The notes under the pieces: model-generated
Database searches by the model: none
Seen by the model: only the letters and a program-made list of their open reading frames with translations
What the model was told of the DNA's origin: nothing
Source: a bacterium
GTDB lineage: Bacteria > Ratteibacteria > UBA8468 > B48-G9 > JAFGKM01
NCBI GenBank assembly: GCA_021157805.1
Contig: JAGGVW010000232.1
Span: forward strand, 1 to 6,794
Reading direction: 5' to 3'
Length of the DNA: 6,794 nucleotides
Shown here: one piece after another, positions 1-5,905 of the stretch
Layout of the letters: each line of letters begins with the position of its first letter
Numbering within the stretch: position 1 is the first letter of the stretch
Program-made: the position numbers and the translations under genes

Positions 1-2784
1 CCGACATTACATAGATTAAGTATTCAGGCATTTGAACCACGACTTATTGAAGGAAATGTAATAAAACTTCATCCTCTTGTATGTCCTGCTTTTAATGCTG
101 ATTTTGATGGTGATACAATGAGTGTTCATGTTCCTTTAACACCTGAAGCAGTTATAGAAGCAGAACTTTTGATGAAGGCAACAACGCATATTCTTTCTCC
201 TGCAAGTGGTAAACCAATAGTTACTCCAACAAGAGATATTGTAATGGGTTGTTTCTATCTTACGTTTATAAGTGATGAAGAAGAATATCCAAAATGTATT
301 TCAAATTTTGATGAAGCGAAATTCCTTTACAATGAAGGAATTGTTGAATTGCACAGACCTATTAGAGTGAGAGATGAAAGAGGGAAGATTATCACGACAA
401 CGGTTGGGAGGATAATTTTTAACGAGATTTTACCGCCGGGAATGCCTTTTAAAAACGAACAGTTTGAAGTTAAAAAACTTGAAAATTTAATAAAGGAGTT
501 ATTTGATAGATTTGGTTATGAAATTACAGTTGAATCTCTTGATAAAATTAAAGAACTTGGTTTTTACTACTCTACAATAGGAGGGATAACAATTGGAATA
601 GATGACCTTAAAACACCTGAAATGAAAACAACTTTAGTTGAAAGGGCGATGAAAGAGGTTGAAAAAGTAGAAAAGAACTATAAAAATGGAGTAATAACAG
701 AAGGAGAAAGGTATAACAGAATTGTTGATATATGGACATCCACCACAAATGAAGTTTGTGATTATGTGATGGATACTATAGAGAAAGACAGAGGAATAAA
801 ACCATTCAGGGTTAATCCAATATATCTTATGGTTTCATCAGGTGCAAGAGGTAATAAAAATCAGGCAAATCAGTTAATGGGAATGAGAGGACTTATGATT
901 AGACCTACAAAGAAGGTTACAGGTGGGATTGGAGAAATAGTGGAGACACCTGTTATATCAAATTTCAAGGAAGGATTAACGCTTCTTGAGTATTTCATAT
1001 CAATACATGGTGGAAGAAAAGGACTGGTTGATACTGCTTTAAAAACATCAGATGCTGGATATTTAAGCAGACGACTTGTTGATGTTTCTCATTCAGTTAT
1101 GGTAACAGAAGAAGATTGTGGAACTCTTGAAGGCATCCTTATTTCTTCACTTGTTGAAGAAGATGAAGTTATAATACCTCTTGAAGAAAGAATAATAGGA
1201 AGAGTTGCCCTTGATAATGTGGTTGATATTGTTACAGATGAAACTATTGTAAAAGCAGGAGAAGTTATAGATGAAGAAAAAGCAAAGAGAATTGTTGAAG
1301 CAGGAATACCAAAAATAAGGATAAGGTCAGTTCTCACCTGTAAATCAGAAAAGGGAGTTTGTGCTAAATGTTATGGATGGGATATGTCTAAAAAGAAGCT
1401 TGTAAATATTGGAGAAGCAGTTGGAGTAGTTGCTGCTCAATCAATCGGAGAACCAGGAACACAACTTACTTTAAGGACATTCCACACAGGAGGAACTGCA
1501 TCAAGAGGAATTGGCCCTTCACAGTTAAGGGCTAAAAAAGAGGGTATACTGAAATACGAAGAGAATTTAAGGACTGTTATAAATAAAGAAGGTGAAATTG
1601 TAGTTGTTCACAGAGAAGGGAATATAAGAATTGAAGATGAAAGAGGAAGGGAACTTGAAAAATATACTTTAAGAGTTGGTTCGGTTCTTAAAATCAAAAA
1701 TGGAAGCAAAGTTAAATCGGGTCAGTTAATGGCAAGTTGGGATCCATATTCAATTCCAATAATTGCTGATAAAGAAGGAATTGTTGTTTTTAAAGATATA
1801 GAAATCGGGAAAACAGCAAAGGAAGAGTATGATTCTTCAACAAAAATTCAGAGTTTAGTTATAATTCCACATAGAGAGGAAATGGAGCCACAGATAATGC
1901 TAAAAGACAAAAAAGGAAATACTATTGATAACTACCATATTCCAGAAGAAGCAAGGATTGTTGTAAAAGAAGGGGAGAAAGTTTATCCTGGTGATATAAT
2001 TGCCAAGAAAATCCACACAACCGCAAGAGCACAGGATATAACAGCAGGACTGCCAAGAGTTTCTGAATTATTTGAAGCCAGAACTCCTAAAAATCCTGCT
2101 ATTTTAAGTGAAATAGAAGGAATAGTTGAAATATTACCTTCTGATAGAGGCACAAGGAAAATAAAAGTGAAGAATGAAGACACAAAAACAGAAAAAGTAT
2201 ATACAGTCCCTTACGGAAAGCATCTTCTTGTTGGAAATGGGGATTCTGTTTTACCCGGGCAGAAACTTACAGATGGGCCTGTAGTTCTTCAGGATATTTT
2301 AAAAATCCAGGGTGAGAAAAAAGTTCAGGAATACCTTTTAAATGAGATTCAGAAAGTTTACAGAATTGAGGGAGTTACAATAAACGATAAACATATAGAG
2401 ATAATAATTAGACAGATGCTTTCAAAGGTAAGGGTTGAGGACCCAGGAGATACATTCCTTCTTGAAGGAGAGGAAATAAGCAGGGTTGAGATTCAGAAAA
2501 TAAATGAATCACTACCAAAAGGGAAAAAACCTGCTACTTATAAACCCTTAGTGCTTGGAATAACAAGAGTTGCTTTAAGTAGTTCAAGTTTCATATCTGC
2601 TGCTTCATTTCAGGAGACAACGAAAGTTCTTACAAATGCAGCAGTTCTTGGAGCAGAGGATTATCTTGAAGGGCTTAAAGAAAATGTCATTCTTGGAAAG
2701 TTAATCCCAGCAGGAACCGGTGTTTATAGTGAAGAACTTTCTGCTGAAAAAGAAGGAGTTGAATTTATAGAAACACAAAAGTAA
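1..2784 (+). CDS. rpoC: DNA-directed RNA polymerase subunit beta' (5'-truncated by window edge)
   Basis: The frame is open from base 1 to the TAA at 2782-2784, giving 927 residues. The ATG at 118 is internal (the Met after NADFDGD), so the true start lies upstream and, by alignment with E. coli from memory, roughly 425 residues are missing. Beta' is the larger catalytic subunit of RNA polymerase. Visible landmarks, in window residue numbers: catalytic metal-binding loop NADFDGD at 32-38 (Asp34, Asp36, Asp38), bridge-helix start HGGRKG at 336-341, second zinc site Cys373, Cys447, Cys454 and Cys457, and trigger loop [16 protein letters not shown] ending at His495. An E. coli SI3-like insertion spans about 501-677 (it includes a WDP motif), followed by [16 protein letters not shown] at 679-694. 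The C-terminal [17 protein letters not shown] block is followed by only about 20 residues, shorter than in E. coli. Oddities: Thr39 replaces the usual Gln, and the hinge has Ile335 and Gly338. rpsL follows after 32 bases. Identity is certain; completeness is not. Confidence 0.98.
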   Translation, partial: PTLHRLSIQAFEPRLIEGNVIKLHPLVCPAFNADFDGDTMSVHVPLTPEAVIEAELLMKATTHILSPASGKPIVTPTRDIVMGCFYLTFISDEEEYPKCISNFDEAKFLYNEGIVELHRPIRVRDERGKIITTTVGRIIFNEILPPGMPFKNEQFEVKKLENLIKELFDRFGYEITVESLDKIKELGFYYSTIGGITIGIDDLKTPEMKTTLVERAMKEVEKVEKNYKNGVITEGERYNRIVDIWTSTTNEVCDYVMDTIEKDRGIKPFRVNPIYLMVSSGARGNKNQANQLMGMRGLMIRPTKKVTGGIGEIVETPVISNFKEGLTLLEYFISIHGGRKGLVDTALKTSDAGYLSRRLVDVSHSVMVTEEDCGTLEGILISSLVEEDEVIIPLEERIIGRVALDNVVDIVTDETIVKAGEVIDEEKAKRIVEAGIPKIRIRSVLTCKSEKGVCAKCYGWDMSKKKLVNIGEAVGVVAAQSIGEPGTQLTLRTFHTGGTASRGIGPSQLRAKKEGILKYEENLRTVINKEGEIVVVHREGNIRIEDERGRELEKYTLRVGSVLKIKNGSKVKSGQLMASWDPYSIPIIADKEGIVVFKDIEIGKTAKEEYDSSTKIQSLVIIPHREEMEPQIMLKDKKGNTIDNYHIPEEARIVVKEGEKVYPGDIIAKKIHTTARAQDITAGLPRVSELFEARTPKNPAILSEIEGIVEILPSDRGTRKIKVKNEDTKTEKVYTVPYGKHLLVGNGDSVLPGQKLTDGPVVLQDILKIQGEKKVQEYLLNEIQKVYRIEGVTINDKHIEIIIRQMLSKVRVEDPGDTFLLEGEEISRVEIQKINESLPKGKKPATYKPLVLGITRVALSSSSFISAASFQETTKVLTNAAVLGAEDYLEGLKENVILGKLIPAGTGVYSEELSAEKEGVEFIETQK

Positions 2785-2795
2785 AATATTATAAT
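2768..2795 (+). promoter_or_regulatory. Possible weak promoter before rpsL
   Basis: TATAAT at 2790-2795 matches the sigma-70 -10 consensus exactly. The best -35 candidate is TAGAAA at 2768-2773 (4 of 6 matches) with a 16-base spacer. A start near 2802 would leave a leader of about 15 bases that still contains the rpsL Shine-Dalgarno. In DNA this AT-rich a hexamer like this is expected by chance, and part of the element lies inside the end of rpoC. It could let rpsL-rpsG-fusA-tuf be transcribed apart from rpoBC, but nothing else in the sequence supports that. Confidence 0.2.
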
Positions 2796-2805
2796 TTGAG
2801 GAAAT

Positions 2806-2810
2806 GGAGG
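2806..2810 (+). promoter_or_regulatory. Ribosome binding site of rpsL
   Basis: GGAGG lies 6 bases before the ATG at 2817. It decides the start: an in-frame TTG at 2796 would add seven residues but has no Shine-Dalgarno, and the conserved S12 N-terminus MPTVNQLIR begins exactly at 2817. Confidence 0.85.
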
Positions 2811-2816
2811 ATAATA

Positions 2817-3212
2817 ATGCCAACAGTTAATCAGTTAATAAGGAAGAAAAGAGAGGCAAAAAAGAAGAAAAGTAAGTCAACGGCTTTGCAAAAGAATCCC
2901 TTTAAAAAAGGAGTTTGTCTTTATGTAAAGACAACAACTCCTAAAAAGCCAAATTCAGCTCTCAGAAAAATAGCGAAGGTTCGTCTTTCAAATGGGAAAG
3001 AAGTAATTGCTTATATCCCTGGAATAGGACATAATTTACAGGAGCACTCAATAGTTCTGGTAAGAGGAGGAAGAGTCAGAGATTTACCAGGAGTAAAATA
3101 TCATATAGTAAGAGGTGCTTTTGACGCTGGTGGTGTTGAGGATAGAAAAAAATCCAGGTCAAAATATGGAGCGAAGAAGCCAAAGGAAGGAAAGAAAAAA
3201 CAGGAGGGTTAA
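2817..3212 (+). CDS. rpsL: 30S ribosomal protein S12
   Basis: This 131-residue protein sits at the decoding centre of the 30S subunit and helps monitor codon-anticodon pairing; it is the main site of streptomycin-resistance mutations. The start at 2817 fits the family N-terminus MPTVNQLIR and has GGAGG 6 bases upstream. Family blocks are [13 protein letters not shown] (39-51), GHNLQEHS (71-78), [14 protein letters not shown] (83-96) and RSKYGAK (114-120). Lys43 is present. Position 88 is Arg where most bacteria have Lys, and the nearby Arg of PGVRYH is Lys94, a reciprocal exchange. Asp89, the residue methylthiolated by RimO in some bacteria, is kept. The protein is about seven residues longer than the 124-residue E. 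coli S12, through a Lys-rich tail (EGKKKQEG). It lies 32 bases after rpoC and its TAA abuts the ATG of rpsG, as expected of one operon. No L7Ae-like gene lies between rpoC and rpsL, unlike in Bacillus. Confidence 0.98.
   Translation: MPTVNQLIRKKREAKKKKSKSTALQKNPFKKGVCLYVKTTTPKKPNSALRKIAKVRLSNGKEVIAYIPGIGHNLQEHSIVLVRGGRVRDLPGVKYHIVRGAFDAGGVEDRKKSRSKYGAKKPKEGKKKQEG
3203..3208 (+). promoter_or_regulatory. Ribosome binding site of rpsG inside the rpsL end
   Basis: GGAGGG falls within the last codons of rpsL, 4 bases before the rpsG ATG at 3213. The rpsL TAA fills the bases just before that ATG, so ribosomes finishing rpsL stop at the rpsG start. This favours translational coupling and equal output of S12 and S7. 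Confidence 0.8.
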
Positions 3213-3683
3213 ATGCCGAGAAGGAAAAGAGCAGAGAAAAGAAAAATTGAAGGAGATCCCAAATATAATGATTATGAAGTAGAAAAATTCATAAACAAAC
3301 TTATGTGGGATGGTAAAAAAAGTCTTGCATACAGGATTTTTTACCAAGCAATGGATAAAATAAAAGAAAAAACAAATCAGGACCCTTTGATAGTTTTCAA
3401 AAAAGCCCTCAATAATGTTAAACCAAAATTGGAAGTCAGACCCAGAAGAGTTGGTGGTGCTACTTATCAAATTCCAATTGAAGTCCCGTCTCATAGAAGT
3501 TTATCTCTTGCTATAAGATGGATAATCGAAACTGCAAGAAGTAAAAAGGGTAAATCAATTGTTGATAAACTTGTTAATGAAATTCTTGAGGCATCACGCG
3601 GAGAAGGTGCCAGTGTGAAAAAGAAAGACGATACTCACAAAATGGCGGAATCAAATCGTGCCTTTGCTCATTATAGATGGTAA
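3213..3683 (+). CDS. rpsG: 30S ribosomal protein S7
   Basis: The product has 156 residues, the usual length of bacterial S7. S7 is a primary 16S rRNA-binding protein that nucleates assembly of the 30S head and lies near the E site and mRNA exit. Family signatures are the MPRRK N-terminus, DPKY (15-18), [12 protein letters not shown] (26-37), the [19 protein letters not shown] block (73-91), ALRW-type AIRW (100-103), and the C-terminal [22 protein letters not shown] region. The ATG directly follows the rpsL stop and has GGAGGG 4 bases upstream. In E. coli S7 represses the str operon by binding a roughly 100-base rpsL-rpsG intercistronic RNA; here no such spacer exists, so that form of control cannot operate at this junction. 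The 111-base gap downstream holds a palindrome that might serve a regulatory role. No key residue seems missing. Confidence 0.98.
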   Translation: MPRRKRAEKRKIEGDPKYNDYEVEKFINKLMWDGKKSLAYRIFYQAMDKIKEKTNQDPLIVFKKALNNVKPKLEVRPRRVGGATYQIPIEVPSHRSLSLAIRWIIETARSKKGKSIVDKLVNEILEASRGEGASVKKKDDTHKMAESNRAFAHYRW

Positions 3684-3701
3684 TCTCTTCTTCCATCCCT
3701 T

Positions 3702-3719
3702 ATCCTGCTATAGCAGGAT
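3702..3719 (+). repeat. Perfect 18-bp palindrome / possible attenuator hairpin between rpsG and fusA
   Basis: ATCCTGCTA is followed immediately by its exact reverse complement TAGCAGGAT. As RNA it can form a 7-bp stem (AUCCUGC/GCAGGAU) with a UAUA loop, starting 18 bases after the rpsG stop codon. The following TTATTTAT is only moderately U-rich, so it would be a weak, leaky terminator at best. Alternatives are an mRNA 3'-end or processing element, a binding site for a ribosomal protein, or a dimeric DNA-binding protein site. The exact symmetry is directly visible; the function is inferred. Confidence 0.45.
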
Positions 3720-3787
3720 TTATTTATAGATTGGAATTAGAGGATATATATTTCTGTCTGGAAAAGATACTAAAAAAGGCAAATTAA

Positions 3788-3792
3788 AAGGA
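3788..3792 (+). promoter_or_regulatory. Weak, close ribosome binding site of fusA
   Basis: The only purine motif near the fusA ATG at 3795 is AAGGA, just 2 bases from the start, closer than the usual 5-9. An AAGG at 3776-3779 is too far. No better start exists, because the conserved RNIGIIAHIDAGKT begins only seven residues in. Initiation may be less SD-dependent here than at the other genes of the window. Confidence 0.4.
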
Positions 3793-3794
3793 AA

Positions 3795-5855
3795 ATGAAC
3801 GAAATAAGAAAGAACAGAAATATTGGAATAATAGCACATATTGACGCAGGGAAAACCACAACTACAGAGAGATTTTTATATTATACGGGGAAAACATACA
3901 AAATTGGAGAAGTAGATGAAGGAACAGCAGTTATGGACTGGATGGACCAGGAGAAAGAAAGAGGGATAACGATAACTGCTGCTGCTACCACCTGTTTCTG
4001 GAAAGAGCATAAAATAAACATTATAGATACTCCAGGACATGTTGATTTTACAGCAGAAGTAGAAAGGTCATTGAGAGTTCTTGATGGGGCGATTGGAATT
4101 TTCTGTGGAGTTGGAGGTGTTCAATCACAATCAGAAACTGTCTGGAGACAAAGTGAAAAATATAAAGTTCCAAGATTAATTTTTGTAAATAAACTTGATA
4201 GAGTGGGAGCAGATTTTTTTAAAGTTATAGAAGATATAAAAATAAAATTAAAATCACTTCCACTTGTTATGAATATTCCTGTTTATGATAAAGATGAAAA
4301 TTTTATTGGTCTTATTGATGTTTTAGAAGAAAAAGAAGTGATTTATAAAGGAAATTATGAAACAGAAGCAGAAGTGAGAGAAGTAAGGGAGGAAAATCTG
4401 GAAAAATTAGAACATTATAGAAAAGTTTTAATAGAAATGGTTGTAGAAGTTGATGATTATTTGATGGAGAAATATATTGAAGGGAAGGAAATAACAAAAA
4501 GTGAAATAAAAAGAGGTATAAGAAAAGGAACAATTGAGAACAAATTTTTTCCAGCTTTTTGTGGTTCTGCTTTGAGAAACAAAGGGATACTTTTTTTGCT
4601 TGATGGGATTGTGAATTATCTCCCTTCTCCTGTTGATAGAGGAAGAGTATATGGTTTTTCCATTGACGGAAAAGAAAAAATTAACCGTATTCCTGACGAA
4701 AATCAACCCCTATCTGCAATTGTTTTTAAAGTGTATAATGATATTCATATTGGAAGAGTTTTATACACAAGAATTTATTCAGGGAAAATTAAAAGGGGAC
4801 AGAGAGTATTTAACAGTTCAAGGAATATTAAGGAGAAAGTTTTAAGAATTCTTGAAGTTCATGCGAATAAATATCAGGAAAAAAATGAAGGGAAAGCAGG
4901 AGAAATTGTTGCTTTAATTGGAATGAAGAAAACATATACAGGAGATACAATCTGTGAACAATCCCATCCAATTATTTTTGAACCGCTTGAATTTCCAGAA
5001 CCAGTTATTTATGTTGCAGTAGAACCAAAAACAAAAGCACAACAGGAAGATGTTTATGCAGCACTTTCGAAAATTACAGAAGAGGACCCAACTATAAAGT
5101 TGAAATTTGATACTGAAACAGGCCAGTTGATAGTTATGGGTATGGGAGAATTACATATAGATGTTATTATAGAAAGATTGAGAAGAGAGTCAAAACTTGA
5201 AGTGAAAACAGGTAAACCCCAGGTTGCTTATAGAGAAACAATAACAGTTTCCTCAAAAGGAGAAGGTAAATTTATAAAACAAACAGGAACTAAAGGGATA
5301 TACGGACATGTCATTTTACAACTTGAACCTCTTGAAAGGGGAAAGAGATTTAGTTTTGAATCGAAAGTAAGTTCTGATAAAATACCTCCTGAATTTATAC
5401 CTGCAATTGAAGAAGGAGTGAAAGAAGGTATGGAAGTTGGAAGTTTTGGAGGATTTCCTGTAATAGATATTAAAGCAATAGTTATTGATGGGTCTTTTCA
5501 CCCGACTGATTCTGATGGAGTTGCTTATAAGATTGCTTCTACAATCGCTTTCAAAAATGCATATCAGAAAGGACTGCCAGTTCTCCTTGAACCAATAATG
5601 AAAGTTGAAATAACTGTTCCTGAAGAATTTTTGGGTGAGATTATAAATGATTTAAATTTTAGAAAAGGTAAAATAGATAATATTGAAACACATAAAGATT
5701 TAAAGGTTATAATATCACGGATACCATTAAGAAAAATATTTGGTTATACAACTATTCTTCGTTCCTTGACACAGGGAAGAGGAAGTTGTATAATAGAACC
5801 ATTATGTTATGAAAGAGTTCCTGGAGAGGAACTCAACAAAATTATAATAAAGTGA
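3795..5855 (+). CDS. fusA: Elongation factor G
   Basis: EF-G is the cytoplasmic GTPase that drives tRNA-mRNA translocation and, with RRF, ribosome recycling. The product is 686 residues, slightly under the usual 690-704. Domain I shows all GTPase motifs: AHIDAGKT (14-21), RGITI with Thr59 (56-60), DTPGH with catalytic His82 (78-82), NKLD (132-135) and GSAL (257-260), with the G' insert in between. Domain II begins near 300. Domain III has EEDPT (429-433) and GMGELH (449-454). Domain IV runs from about 475 and domain V ends the chain (LEPIMKVE 598-605, FGYTTILRSLTQGR 649-662). Domain IV tip loops differ from the norm: TGTKGIYGHV (497-506) for SGGRGQYGHV, and SFHPTDSDG (567-575) for SYHDVDSSE, though His569 is kept. 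Its position between rpsG and tuf is that of the canonical housekeeping EF-G rather than a paralogue such as EF-G2 or TetM-like proteins. It follows rpsG after 111 bases, and codon use matches rpoC, rpsL and rpsG. Confidence 0.97.
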   Translation: MNEIRKNRNIGIIAHIDAGKTTTTERFLYYTGKTYKIGEVDEGTAVMDWMDQEKERGITITAAATTCFWKEHKINIIDTPGHVDFTAEVERSLRVLDGAIGIFCGVGGVQSQSETVWRQSEKYKVPRLIFVNKLDRVGADFFKVIEDIKIKLKSLPLVMNIPVYDKDENFIGLIDVLEEKEVIYKGNYETEAEVREVREENLEKLEHYRKVLIEMVVEVDDYLMEKYIEGKEITKSEIKRGIRKGTIENKFFPAFCGSALRNKGILFLLDGIVNYLPSPVDRGRVYGFSIDGKEKINRIPDENQPLSAIVFKVYNDIHIGRVLYTRIYSGKIKRGQRVFNSSRNIKEKVLRILEVHANKYQEKNEGKAGEIVALIGMKKTYTGDTICEQSHPIIFEPLEFPEPVIYVAVEPKTKAQQEDVYAALSKITEEDPTIKLKFDTETGQLIVMGMGELHIDVIIERLRRESKLEVKTGKPQVAYRETITVSSKGEGKFIKQTGTKGIYGHVILQLEPLERGKRFSFESKVSSDKIPPEFIPAIEEGVKEGMEVGSFGGFPVIDIKAIVIDGSFHPTDSDGVAYKIASTIAFKNAYQKGLPVLLEPIMKVEITVPEEFLGEIINDLNFRKGKIDNIETHKDLKVIISRIPLRKIFGYTTILRSLTQGRGSCIIEPLCYERVPGEELNKIIIK

Positions 5856-5891
5856 AAAGAGAAGAGAGGGAGTTTTATTTTTAAAAAACTA

Positions 5892-5899
5892 AAAGGAGG
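5892..5899 (+). promoter_or_regulatory. Strong ribosome binding site of tuf
   Basis: AAAGGAGG, near-perfectly complementary to the 16S rRNA tail, ends 6 bases before the ATG at 5906. It is the strongest Shine-Dalgarno in the window and fits the need for EF-Tu in excess over EF-G and ribosomes. It settles the start, and the protein then begins with the typical MAKEKF. Confidence 0.85.
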
Positions 5900-5905
5900 T
5901 AAGAG

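Noticed and set aside
118..120. ATG at 118 as the start of rpoC
   Set aside because: The frame is open to base 1 and the upstream codons encode conserved beta' sequence ending in NADFDGD, so this Met is internal.
2796..2816. In-frame TTG start that would add seven residues to S12
   Set aside because: It has no Shine-Dalgarno, while the ATG at 2817 has GGAGG at the right distance and begins the conserved MPTVNQLIR.
3159..3494. Minus-strand open frame of 111 codons across the rpsL-rpsG junction
   Set aside because: It overlaps two certain ribosomal protein genes, is rich in Phe as expected of the antisense of Lys-rich coding, and has no recognisable domain.
3731..3771. Possible fusA promoter from TTGGAA (3731-3736) with TATATT (3747-3752) or GATACT (3766-3771)
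   Set aside because: The spacings (10 and 29 bases) are wrong for sigma-70, and no good -35 stands at 16-18 bases from either -10 candidate.
5871..5890. Inverted repeat AGTTTT...AAAACT between fusA and tuf as a terminator
   Set aside because: The stem is only 6 bp and nearly all A-T with an 8-base loop, so it would be too weak, and such repeats arise by chance in this AT-rich spacer.
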